Source: Amedibacterium intestinale (lineage in GTDB: Bacteria; Bacillota_I; Bacilli_A; Erysipelotrichales; Erysipelotrichaceae). From it: a stretch of 64,000 bases of DNA. The notes beneath the pieces are model-generated. The model made no database searches. It was not told the DNA's origin and was given only the letters and a program-made list of their open reading frames with translations. The position numbers and the translations under genes are program-made. Below are positions 56,223 to 64,000 of the stretch, one piece after another (position 1 is the first letter of the stretch; each line of letters opens with the position of its first letter). The DNA is taken from assembly GCF_010537335.1 (NCBI RefSeq), contig NZ_AP019711.1:930001-994000 (forward strand). The letters run 5' to 3'.

Positions 56223-57119
56223 TTATTCATCTTTCATACTTTTTAATACTGCCCATCGACTTGACTCCAAAATCTTTGAATTTTGCAGTTTATATAAATT
56301 ATTATCTTGATAATGTTTCGCAAAATAACAGGAAAACAACACATTAAAAATATATTGCAGGGATTCTTCGGTCGCAAAGTTTGATATTTTTGTATAAAGT
56401 CTTTCTTTTGATGACATCGTTAAGACACAATCTAACTCTTTTCTCATATAGTTATCTCCACCGCTGGTAATTCCTATTACACTTACCTTGTTTTCTAGTA
56501 ACGTTGGAATATAACACATTGGCTCTGCGTGTTCATTATTACCTGAATAGGATATCATTATGGCACAGTCATCTTCCGTTAAAGTATTGGAAATAATTCC
56601 CATTTCTCCCAGTTTTGCGATATCTACCTGTTTTTTGATCGTAATCATTTTTCTTCGAAACAATTCCCCAATAAAAATATTAGGACTTAATCCAAAGATA
56701 ATGATATGTTTTGCTTTTATTAGATAATGTACAGCCTTTTCCAGCATTTCAACATCTAACAAATCTGCACTATCCTGGATACTTTCTATCTGTACTTTTT
56801 TTATACTGTCAATAATTTCATTTACAGAGCTTTTCGCATCAAAAGGATAATTAACATCTGCATCTGCTTTATGCTGTTCAAGATACTTCATTTCAGAAAT
56901 AAATGCCTTCATAAATTCTTTCCAGCCATCAAACCCCAATGTTTTCGCAAAGCGAACAACCGTTGCCTTTGATGTATAACTATACTCTGCAATTTGATTG
57001 ATCGTATACTTATGTAAATTTGACTGTTCATGTAACACAAATTCTCCAACCGCATAACGTGCATCATGGTACTCCATCATAAGCTCTTCTATTTTCTGTA
57101 ACAAAAACAAAACACTCAC
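56223..57119 (-). CDS. RpiR/MurR-family regulator
   Basis: 298 residues. N-terminal helix-turn-helix of the RpiR type (YTINQIAEYSYTSKATVVRFAKTLGFDGWKEF) and a C-terminal SIS sugar-phosphate isomerase domain (HIIIFGLSPNIFIGELFRRK; DDCAIMISYSGN). It should sense a sugar phosphate and control the PTS operon downstream. The start is GTG 57119 or TTG 57110; GAGGTG is 6 bases before the TTG, so the shorter form may be real. Confidence 0.9.
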   Translation of the reverse strand: MSVLFLLQKIEELMMEYHDARYAVGEFVLHEQSNLHKYTINQIAEYSYTSKATVVRFAKTLGFDGWKEFMKAFISEMKYLEQHKADADVNYPFDAKSSVNEIIDSIKKVQIESIQDSADLLDVEMLEKAVHYLIKAKHIIIFGLSPNIFIGELFRRKMITIKKQVDIAKLGEMGIISNTLTEDDCAIMISYSGNNEHAEPMCYIPTLLENKVSVIGITSGGDNYMRKELDCVLTMSSKERLYTKISNFATEESLQYIFNVLFSCYFAKHYQDNNLYKLQNSKILESSRWAVLKSMKDE

Positions 57120-57185
57120 CTCACTCTACACATAGTATACAGGAAAAAGCTAGAAACTCTAGCCTTTCTTTTATCTATCATTGTT

Positions 57186-57539
57186 TTAGTTATTCTTATC
57201 TTTCTCAATACAATACTTTAAATAATCCATTCTGGCGATTTGACGTTCTTTAAAATGAATATCATTCAATACCTCGCCCCTTTTTTTATTTAACATATCT
57301 AAACGCTCACGCTCTGTATCTTCATCCGATAATAATAGGCGCATATAAGTTTCTACTTCATTTACATCAAATCCCATATCATGCAAAGACATAATTGTGC
57401 TTAATCGCTCTAAATCCGTATCATCATACTGCCATGCGCCCATAACTTTTTTCACTGCACCGCAAAGTCCCCAGCTTTCATATTCATTTAAAATAGATAT
57501 AGGAATCTGGTAACGTTTGCTTGCTTCTTCTTTTGTCAT
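57186..57539 (-). CDS. MerR-type regulator
   Basis: 117 residues: a MerR-like helix-turn-helix (MTKEEASKRYQIPISILNEYESWGL, then YDDTDLERLSTIMSLHDMGFDVNEVE) and a C-terminal helix for dimerisation (EVLNDIHFKERQIARMDYLKY). It follows the aldo/keto reductase by 33 bases. No cysteine metal or redox motif is present, so the effector is unknown. Confidence 0.85.
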   Translation of the reverse strand: MTKEEASKRYQIPISILNEYESWGLCGAVKKVMGAWQYDDTDLERLSTIMSLHDMGFDVNEVETYMRLLLSDEDTERERLDMLNKKRGEVLNDIHFKERQIARMDYLKYCIEKDKNN

Positions 57540-57572
57540 TTTATCACCTTTTTACTTTCTATACATATAAGA

Positions 57573-58424
57573 TTACTGTTCAAATGTTATACCATGCAAT
57601 CGATAAACTTCAGCTAAATCTGTAATATTTAAAATAAGTGGTATTTCTTTATCCATTGTTTGAATTGTCTGTAAATCCTCTTGCGTTAAAGAAAAATCAT
57701 GGATAGCATAATTCTGTTTTATTCTATCCTCATGTACAGATTTAGGAATAGCAATGATATGATTTTGATATAGCCATCGAAGAATTACCTGTGCATTGCT
57801 TTTATTGTATTTTTTACCAATTGTACACAATGTTTCATTATGAAAAATATCAAGATTTCCTTGTGCAAATGGTGCCCATGCCATGATTTGTATATCATAC
57901 TTATCACAAATGTTTTGTAACTTCTTTTGCTGATAAAAAGGATGGAATTCAATTTGATTTACCATTGGTTTTATTTCATGACTTAAAAGCAAATCAACAA
58001 GACGATCTTCCAGAAAGTTACATACTCCTATGGCCTTTATTTTTCCTTGTCGATATAATTCTTCCATTGCTCTCCAGCTTCCATGATAATCTCCATAAGG
58101 CATATGAATCAGGTATAGATCGATATAATCCGTTTTCAAGTTCTCTAATGTTTTTTCAAACGATTTCATCGTCTTTTTATACCCACTATCTTGAATCCAA
58201 ACTTTAGAAGCAATACATATCTCATTTCGTGCTATCCCACTATTTGCGATTGCATTTCCAACTGCTTTTTCATTTCCATAACATGCTGCAGTATCTATAA
58301 ATCGATAACCTGCTTTAAGTGCATTACCTACGCTTTCTTCACATTGTTTTAAATCTGTAATTTGAAAAACGCCAAAACCCTGTAAGGGCAATTTATATCC
58401 ATTATTCAACGTTACTGTTTCCAT
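57573..58424 (-). CDS. Aldo/keto reductase
   Basis: 283 residues, AKR family (AKR5-like). Landmarks: GFRFIDTAACYGNEKAVGNAI (written GYRFIDTAA here, with catalytic Asp and Tyr), the catalytic Lys in ASKVW, HMPYGDY-containing His region, GVCNF and the NADPH-binding IAIPKSVHEDRI. It starts just after the DUF3737 gene and is followed by the MerR-type gene. Confidence 0.93.
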   Translation of the reverse strand: METVTLNNGYKLPLQGFGVFQITDLKQCEESVGNALKAGYRFIDTAACYGNEKAVGNAIANSGIARNEICIASKVWIQDSGYKKTMKSFEKTLENLKTDYIDLYLIHMPYGDYHGSWRAMEELYRQGKIKAIGVCNFLEDRLVDLLLSHEIKPMVNQIEFHPFYQQKKLQNICDKYDIQIMAWAPFAQGNLDIFHNETLCTIGKKYNKSNAQVILRWLYQNHIIAIPKSVHEDRIKQNYAIHDFSLTQEDLQTIQTMDKEIPLILNITDLAEVYRLHGITFEQ

Positions 58425-58438
58425 ATTCTCACATCTTT

Positions 58439-59281
58439 CTATACATCTGTTTTAATAACTGTATCACGTTCACAAACTTGTTTATTATCAAAAATAATCT
58501 GTTTTATACCCTTTGCCTTGATTGTCCCTGACTTTGGATTTTTGATACTATCAATTTCATTTAAAACCGTTGCATGAACACCACTCAACTCAAAAGCTAA
58601 ATCCGTTTGTTCCATGGTACAATCTTCCAAAACTAAATTTTCACAATAGCATAATGGCTGCGTACCTATGATTCTGCAACGTACCAATTTTAAGTTTTTA
58701 GAATACCAGCCTAAGTATTCTCCTTGAATCACAGAATCATAAACCGTAACATTTTCACTATGCCAAAAAGCATCTTTGGTATCTAAGACCGAATTTCTTA
58801 TTTCCATATTCTTTACATACTGAAAAGAGTATTTACCTTTCATATGCAAAGAGTGAATCTTCACATCTTCACATTCAAAAAAAGGATACTGTGAATCCAG
58901 CGTACATTCTTGAATATTTACATTTCTGCATTTCCAAGCAAACTCCAAAGAATATATTTTACTATGCTTAACAGAAACTAAGTCACATTCTCTTAAAGCC
59001 TTGATTCCTTTCATTTCACAATGATCAATTTCAATACCTTTATCATACCAAAGTGCCGCTCTGCAGGAAGCACTCATTTTACTATTAAATATTTTCGTAT
59101 AATCTGCATGCCAAAGAGGATAACGTAAATTAAAATAACAATTTTTAATAATATTATTAGAAGTTTCCTTTAATGCAGATTCTCCATCCTGTACACCATC
59201 AAAATCACAATCTAAAATTTCACTTTCACTTATTCCATACAAAGCACGCTCTTCATCAAATTTTTGTTTATAATACTGCAT
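58439..59281 (-). CDS. DUF3737 right-handed beta-helix protein
   Basis: 280 residues made of short repeats (for example NCYFNLRYPLWHAD, IEIDHCEMKGIKALRECD, VHIQECTLDSQYPFFEC-type turns) that form a beta helix; this is DUF3737 by pattern. GGAGGAAGG lies before the ATG. It is the intact relative of the remnant at 36785-37112. Function unknown; it is first in an operon with the aldo/keto reductase and MerR gene. Confidence 0.88.
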   Translation of the reverse strand: MQYYKQKFDEERALYGISESEILDCDFDGVQDGESALKETSNNIIKNCYFNLRYPLWHADYTKIFNSKMSASCRAALWYDKGIEIDHCEMKGIKALRECDLVSVKHSKIYSLEFAWKCRNVNIQECTLDSQYPFFECEDVKIHSLHMKGKYSFQYVKNMEIRNSVLDTKDAFWHSENVTVYDSVIQGEYLGWYSKNLKLVRCRIIGTQPLCYCENLVLEDCTMEQTDLAFELSGVHATVLNEIDSIKNPKSGTIKAKGIKQIIFDNKQVCERDTVIKTDV

Positions 59282-59489
59282 GTCCTTCCTCCTTACCTAG
59301 ACTTATTTTAAATTACATACTAGTGAAAGTAAAATACTTAAAAAACACGTACCTCTATGCTTAAAAAGCATAATTAATTTATACGCAACAAAATGTAGCG
59401 TGCATTCTCATCATCAAATTGTTAAAATAATATTCAAAAAAAGCAACATAAAAACTAGATTTTCATATTGCCCTTTACTATATAAACTT

Positions 59490-60842
59490 TTACTTCCATA
59501 CAATCTTTATAGAAGCTATATTATTTTTTATTTCCTGATATTGCTCTTGATGAAGCGATTGCACATAGATTCTTAAATACCTCATCCACTCGCTATCTTC
59601 TTCTATTCCATATTCTAATAAATCATCAAGATCTGTATAACTACTATCCATAATTATGCATTTTAATAAGATAGAAAAAGAGAGTAAGTCTAACGAACGA
59701 AAATATTGTAAATATTCATCTTCAAAAAATACTGCATTTTCTAATAAATCAATCATATCATATATCTGTAATTGATTCCGTTGTAATAATTCTATTTTAT
59801 CCTTTACAGTTATATTTGCTTGTAATTGTTCTATCATTTCTGAAAAATTAATATCCGAATATTTCTTCATAAAAAATGTATGCAGCTGTTCATCCTGTTT
59901 CTTTTTATAAACCAAAATATCTACATCAAGAAAAGTAAAATCCATAAAGTTTTTCACCCATATATCCTGAAACATCATAAAATATTCCTTTGTTTCTTTA
60001 TCTGTAAAAGATAAAATAGCTTCCATAGCTGTATGTACAATCGTTTCTACGGACTTTGTATTTTTCAATTTTTCTTTAAGATACTTCACCTGTGTTTCGC
60101 TTAATAAAAGTGAAAGTCTTTGATGAAGTATATAGGAAGCAATCGCCTGATTCATACATATTTCGCTTAAATTAATAAATACTTCTGAAACAGAAATATT
60201 TCTTATGGATTTAAAAAGTTGACAAAATTCTGCATACTCTTTTTGAAACAACATACAAAAGGATATTTCCATGTCTACTCTTTTTAAATAATAAAAGACC
60301 AAATCACTTCCTTTTAAATCATACATTTGATGAAGCACAGGTAATCCATCTAAAAGCGGATAGCTAAGATCTTCTTTTATTCTGCTATAATACAATTCAA
60401 AATTGTATGAATTCCATGCACTTAAAATAGAAGGTATTTCCTTTTTTATAAGATACTTCATAAAATCATTAGGAAAGTAAACTGCCTGCATTTTTATCTT
60501 CTCAAACAAATCCTTTATCTCCACTATCTCATTTTGTATTACTTTAACACCAGTATATAAAACATCTTTTAAAGCTGTTGTCTGTAAAAGGTATTCTTTA
60601 TTTTTATAGGATGCATATCCATGTACGAAAATATAATCTATCGCTTCTATGATCCATGTATAATTTCCAAAACTAATTGATGTACTGTTTCCATGATTAA
60701 AATTTAAAACTCTCTTTTGTATAATCAAATCTAATTCATGTGAAAGTTGCCATAATCTTTGCTTTGTAAGATAACCTTGTGCATAAAGATTTTTCAAAGT
60801 AATTTCTAATGTTTCATCCTTTTTACTAATAAGATCGTTCAT
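59490..60842 (-). CDS. DUF6179-like protein
   Basis: 450 residues, mostly helical, no membrane segment or enzymatic motif. The block LNFNHGNSTSISFGNYTWIIEAIDYIFVHG, and the KDVLYTGVKVIQNEI stretch, resemble DUF6179 proteins as I recall them (S/T-rich turn followed by long helices). The ATG at 60842 shares bases with the upstream stop, so the two genes are coupled. Function unknown; in other Bacillota this protein is paired with a DUF6323-type partner, as here. Confidence 0.6.
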   Translation of the reverse strand: MNDLISKKDETLEITLKNLYAQGYLTKQRLWQLSHELDLIIQKRVLNFNHGNSTSISFGNYTWIIEAIDYIFVHGYASYKNKEYLLQTTALKDVLYTGVKVIQNEIVEIKDLFEKIKMQAVYFPNDFMKYLIKKEIPSILSAWNSYNFELYYSRIKEDLSYPLLDGLPVLHQMYDLKGSDLVFYYLKRVDMEISFCMLFQKEYAEFCQLFKSIRNISVSEVFINLSEICMNQAIASYILHQRLSLLLSETQVKYLKEKLKNTKSVETIVHTAMEAILSFTDKETKEYFMMFQDIWVKNFMDFTFLDVDILVYKKKQDEQLHTFFMKKYSDINFSEMIEQLQANITVKDKIELLQRNQLQIYDMIDLLENAVFFEDEYLQYFRSLDLLSFSILLKCIIMDSSYTDLDDLLEYGIEEDSEWMRYLRIYVQSLHQEQYQEIKNNIASIKIVWK

Positions 60843-61237
60843 TTTTCCCACTCATTTCTTTTCTTTTTCCAATCTTCTTCTACACGAGTGAACAAGCTTT
60901 CTATTCCCATTCCAGACAGCATTGTATATTGGTTTATAATAGATGCAAGCAGCTGTTGGTCACGAACCTTATTGGTAAGTTTTTTTCGCATCCGATAGTA
61001 AATAGATATTACCTTTTTTAAAATATCTAAATAGTTTCCTTCATGAAGATAACCTGTAGATAATAGTGTATAAGCAATCGTTTCAATTTTCTTTTTATCT
61101 GTTTCCACCCACTCCAGTTTTCTGCATAACTTTGCTTGATAGTCTTGTAAAACATTAAAATCTTCATTTGTTATTGTTATATTTTGTACTGTTATTTCTT
61201 GTGAATTCTGTTCCATAACACGTATCTGCTGCTTCAT
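60839..61237 (-). CDS. DUF6323-like partner protein
   Basis: 132 residues, helical. The stretch IETIAYTLLSTGYLHEGNYLDILKKVISIYYRMRKK followed by GMGIESLF has the outline of DUF6323 proteins (recalled, not searched). It precedes and overlaps the DUF6179-like gene. No signal peptide or motif suggests an activity; a complex with the larger protein is the likely arrangement. Confidence 0.55.
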   Translation of the reverse strand: MKQQIRVMEQNSQEITVQNITITNEDFNVLQDYQAKLCRKLEWVETDKKKIETIAYTLLSTGYLHEGNYLDILKKVISIYYRMRKKLTNKVRDQQLLASIINQYTMLSGMGIESLFTRVEEDWKKKRNEWEK

Positions 61238-61377
61238 TTTTTCACCTCAAGGCGTATTGTAAATAAGGAAATCAGAAAATACAAGACTGGAAAAAATCAG
61301 TAAAATATGGTATTATATAAACAGAAATTAAGATATTATTTAACACATGTTGCTTATTTCATGTGTTTTTTTATTCA

Positions 61378-61415
61378 CATAAAAAACTGTATAAAAGCCA
61401 AAGCCTCTATACAGT
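61378..61415 (-). terminator. Terminator of the desulfidase-family gene
   Basis: On the minus strand ACTGTATA pairs with TTATACAGT around a short inner stem, followed by TTTTTTATG. Confidence 0.7.
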
Positions 61416-61420
61416 ATGTA

Positions 61421-62692
61421 TTAGATATCCATCATCATTTTAATAATCTCATCATCGGTTGTTTTCATTCCATCTCTGGCAATATGACCAACACCTTCTA
61501 TTGTTTTTTCAATGTTGGAATTAACAATTCCTTCTCCACAGTAAAATTCTTTGTTTTCTTTTGCCATCATACAACCCATGATTCCCGCATCTACTGCAGA
61601 TGCAATTTTAGCAGCACAGCTTGGCTTTGCTCCATCACATAAAATTCCACTTGTAATAGCAAGTGTATTTACAATCGTGTGACATACTCTGGAATAATCC
61701 CCACCTAAAAGGTAAGATATTCCTGCTCCTGCTCCAGCCCCTGCACTAACCGCTCCACAATAAGCAGATAAGCGGCCAATAAATTTCTTTTGATACAAGG
61801 TAGATAAATTTGATAAAACCAATGCACGAAGCAATTTTTCATGTGAGCAGTTATATTCCTTTGCATAAACAATGACTGGTAAAGAAGCACTCATTCCCTG
61901 ATTGCCACTTCCTGAGCAAATCACAACTGGCAGTTCACACCCACTCATTCTGGCATCACTTCCTGCCGCTGCCATTGCTCTGGCACGTACCTGTACACTA
62001 TCTCCATACGTCTTTATCAACACATTCGCAATATCTGCACCATAGCCTTTTTTCAATCCTTCTTGTGCAATTGCCATATTACAAGAAATCTGCCGTTCTA
62101 AAACTTCCCTAACATCTTCAATATCCACACTTTCCGCAAACTCATAGATAGATTTCATTTGTAAAAGCTGATAACGTTCGTCATCGCTGCCATACGTTTC
62201 TTCCTTCTTAAAAATGATTTCTCCATCTTTTTCAATGTAGACAACGTTCACATGTTCATTTTGTATTTTTACCTTTGCCTCATGCTCTGCATTACGCAAA
62301 ACAATCATAATCTGCAAAGCACAGTTCCCCTTCTCATGAAATACACGAATATCCTTTGTTTCTAAAAAAACATCTAGCTCTTTTAACTGTTCCTCATTTA
62401 CATGAGATATAACTTCTAAAAGAAGATCGCTGTTTCCTGCTACAACACCTATTGCAGCTGCAGCTTTTAATCCTTTTTTTCCATTCGTATTAGGAACGGT
62501 TACACTTTTTACATTTTTAATAATATTCCCACTGGCATGAATCTCTACTTCTTCAACATCTCCAATCAGATGTTTTCTTGCCAATGCAGATGCATATGCA
62601 ATCGCAATCGGTTCTGTACATCCCATTGCTAAAACCAATTCCTTCTTTAAAATTTCTACATATGCCTGATAAATAGGATCTTCTTTTCTCAC
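61421..62692 (-). CDS. L-cysteine desulfidase/UPF0597 family protein
   Basis: 423 residues. The hallmark is LAMGCTEPIAIAYASALA, whose Cys binds a 4Fe-4S or active-site cluster in the CyuA/YhaM family, with further Gly-rich loops (SGSGNQGMSASLPVI; GAVSAGAGAGAGISYLLGG). The family cleaves cysteine to pyruvate, ammonia and sulfide or acts on related substrates. The start is GTG 62692 with GGAGG seven bases upstream; the ATG at 62707 overlaps that site. Confidence 0.85.
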   Translation of the reverse strand: MRKEDPIYQAYVEILKKELVLAMGCTEPIAIAYASALARKHLIGDVEEVEIHASGNIIKNVKSVTVPNTNGKKGLKAAAAIGVVAGNSDLLLEVISHVNEEQLKELDVFLETKDIRVFHEKGNCALQIMIVLRNAEHEAKVKIQNEHVNVVYIEKDGEIIFKKEETYGSDDERYQLLQMKSIYEFAESVDIEDVREVLERQISCNMAIAQEGLKKGYGADIANVLIKTYGDSVQVRARAMAAAGSDARMSGCELPVVICSGSGNQGMSASLPVIVYAKEYNCSHEKLLRALVLSNLSTLYQKKFIGRLSAYCGAVSAGAGAGAGISYLLGGDYSRVCHTIVNTLAITSGILCDGAKPSCAAKIASAVDAGIMGCMMAKENKEFYCGEGIVNSNIEKTIEGVGHIARDGMKTTDDEIIKMMMDI

Positions 62693-62764
62693 ACTATTTC
62701 CTCCCATACTTCCTGTTTTTTAAGTATATCATATTCTTATACACACAATCTAGCGTTTCAAATA

Positions 62765-62793
62765 CAAAAAAAGCCTTTTACAAGACTTCTTTT
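62765..62793 (-). terminator. Terminator of the yitT gene
   Basis: AAGtCTT-gtaaa-AGgCTT-type weak stem followed by TTTTTTT on the minus strand. Confidence 0.5.
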
Positions 62794-63656
62794 TATTCTA
62801 TAGGTTTCTGATAAAAACGCCCTTCCAAATACTCTGTTTTAGTAACATTCACAAAGGAGGTTGGATCAATTTCACGAATGCGGTTGATAAGTGCTTTAGC
62901 TCCAGAATTTTCAATTACTGTGTAAAGCATCGTAACATCTTTTCCATAATATGTACCTTGTCCTTCAAAACGAGTAACACCATGATGTGTTGTATTTTGA
63001 ATTTCTTCAATCACGATATCCGGATGTCCTGTAATGATCAATAACGTCAATTTTTTATATCGTGTATGAACTGTATTTACGATTTGTGTTGAACAAAACT
63101 GGAAAATAATAGAGTATAGTGCTTTATCCCATCCAAATAAATAGCCTGCTACAACAAGCATAATTGCATTCATTGCCAGTACATAATTCCATGCGGGCTG
63201 ATTTGTTTTCTGTGAAATGCCCATAGCGATAAAATCAGTTCCGCCACTGCTTGCATTTCCTTTTAAAGCAATTCCTAAGGCACTTCCCTGTAAAATTCCT
63301 CCAAAAACAGTAATCAGCAAGATATCTTCCGTAATATTCATTACTGGAAGGATATCTACAAATATACCTGTTAACACAATCATGATACAAGAATAAATAG
63401 TAAACTTCTTCCCTACGATTTTAAAACCAATATAAGCAGGTATCGCATTTAATAAAATATTCACCAAAGAATAAGAAACTTCTATTCCTGCATAAGTAGA
63501 AAAGCAGCGTTGAATCAATACGGTTAATCCTGTAAAACCACCTGGAAATAATCCTCCAGCATCAATAAAAGTATTAATATTTACAGCACATAAAAACGAT
63601 GCAATTATCACACAAAGCAAAGTAATAAAATCTTTTTTACTTACTTCCATTTTCAT
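62793..63656 (-). CDS. YitT family membrane protein
   Basis: 288 residues: six hydrophobic segments (DUF161) starting ITLLCVIIASFLCAVNINTFI, with the GGLFPGGFTGLTVLI and GSALGIALKGNASSGGTDFI loops, and a C-terminal DUF2179 cytoplasmic domain (LTLLIITGHPDIVIEEIQN; RFEGQGTYYGKDV). Function is not established for the family. The ATG at 63656 has AAAGGGG nine bases upstream; the first 64 codons of the longer reading have no ribosome site. Confidence 0.88.
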   Translation of the reverse strand: MKMEVSKKDFITLLCVIIASFLCAVNINTFIDAGGLFPGGFTGLTVLIQRCFSTYAGIEVSYSLVNILLNAIPAYIGFKIVGKKFTIYSCIMIVLTGIFVDILPVMNITEDILLITVFGGILQGSALGIALKGNASSGGTDFIAMGISQKTNQPAWNYVLAMNAIMLVVAGYLFGWDKALYSIIFQFCSTQIVNTVHTRYKKLTLLIITGHPDIVIEEIQNTTHHGVTRFEGQGTYYGKDVTMLYTVIENSGAKALINRIREIDPTSFVNVTKTEYLEGRFYQKPIE

Positions 63657-63764
63657 GGATGTCATCCCCTTTAAAATTAACATGCATATTATACTATGTT
63701 TTCTACAGTATGCAAGGAAATTTTTTTTGTCTTTGTCATACACTAAAAAAGAAAGGGTGAGAAA

Positions 63765-64000
63765 ATGAAAGAAATACTCGCAGGTATTGAAAATGATATA
63801 TTTATGAAAGATGCATCTTTTATCATATATCAAAATGAAGAGTACCAAATCGTCATTGATGGAGAGATATACAATGAAGATGAATTATTTGCCGAATTAA
63901 AAGATATTTATCCAATGCATAACACAACAGAAGAACTTGTGTTTTATGCATGGAAACATTGGGGCATGCAGTTTAGCAACCATTTAGAAGGAGCCTATAC
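63765..64000 (+). CDS. Asparagine synthase-like protein, start of the gene
   Basis: Seventy-eight codons up to the window end. The stretch YQIVIDGEIYNEDELFAELK, the NTTEELVFYAWKHWG region and HLEGAY match the glutaminase half of asparagine synthase-like proteins. The start MKEILAGIEND lacks the Cys2-Gly-Ile that the glutaminase needs, so it may use ammonia or act differently. AAAGGGTGAG precedes the ATG. The downstream synthetase domain is outside the window. Confidence 0.65.
   Translation, partial: MKEILAGIENDIFMKDASFIIYQNEEYQIVIDGEIYNEDELFAELKDIYPMHNTTEELVFYAWKHWGMQFSNHLEGAY

Noticed and set aside
61340-61372. ACACATG/CATGTGT hairpin with a T run on the plus strand
   Set aside because: No plus-strand gene precedes it; perhaps a chance structure in the divergent spacer.

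Overview
The window reads as one contig of a low-GC, spore-forming Bacillota, most like the Erysipelotrichales or clostridial gut lineages. Supporting signs are a spoIIA operon (spoIIAA-spoIIAB-sigF) behind dacF, a sufCDSUB operon, a T-box on pheST, an RNase J, a cre-like site on a beta-glucoside PTS, and AT-rich codon use. The genus is inference; no rRNA is present.

Layout. 1-5040: the end of a DJ-1/PfpI gene, the sporulation operon dacF-(small membrane protein)-spoIIAA-AB-sigF, and a divergent sulfite/nitrite reductase. 5140-10912: an accessory island bracketed by two copies of the same ISL3-type IS end. It holds a BlaI-type repressor, an M56 (BlaR1-like) membrane protease without a beta-lactam sensor domain, a small secreted peptide, a divergent run of small secreted or membrane proteins (one frameshifted), and a ruined PemK/MazF-type gene. 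10950-24500: core genes: fthC, sufBUSDC, two parvulin-type foldases, coaD, rsmD, ftsW, def and rnj. 24497-30787: a metallophosphoesterase-like protein that has lost metal ligands, an intact ISL3 element with an 8-bp target duplication sitting in a shared terminator, then pheT-pheS under a T-box. 30860-36570: feoAB, a frameshifted aldo/keto reductase, an AIM24 protein, an XRE regulator with two membrane proteins under an apparent autoregulatory double operator, and two identical tRNA-Gly(UCC) genes.

36785-46476: a DUF3737 remnant, two flavodoxin-type reductases under a MerR-type promoter (19-bp spacer), an orphan aconitase-X-like swivel fragment, a lipoprotein-like Ntn amide hydrolase with twin operators, a peptidoglycan-binding M15-like protein, and a two-component system plus FtsX-type ABC transporter (bacitracin-type layout). 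46737-51496: mobile and decaying DNA: an Rpn-family nuclease gene with a nested inverted repeat, two IS256-family elements (one a remnant), a truncated bPH-like gene, a RibD/DHFR-like gene and a multiply frameshifted amidase. 51678-64000: LysR, a 6-phospho-beta-glucosidase and EIIBCA PTS with an RpiR regulator, a MerR/aldo-keto/DUF3737 operon, a DUF6323/DUF6179-like pair, a cysteine desulfidase-family gene, a YitT gene and the start of an asparagine-synthase-like gene.

The strongest candidates for something undescribed are the BlaI/M56-controlled small-protein island (6463-9973) and several clear but unassigned regulatory sites (35176-35237, 38223-38253, 39963-40017). About a dozen loci are pseudogenes or fragments, so this strain carries visible recent gene decay around its IS copies.
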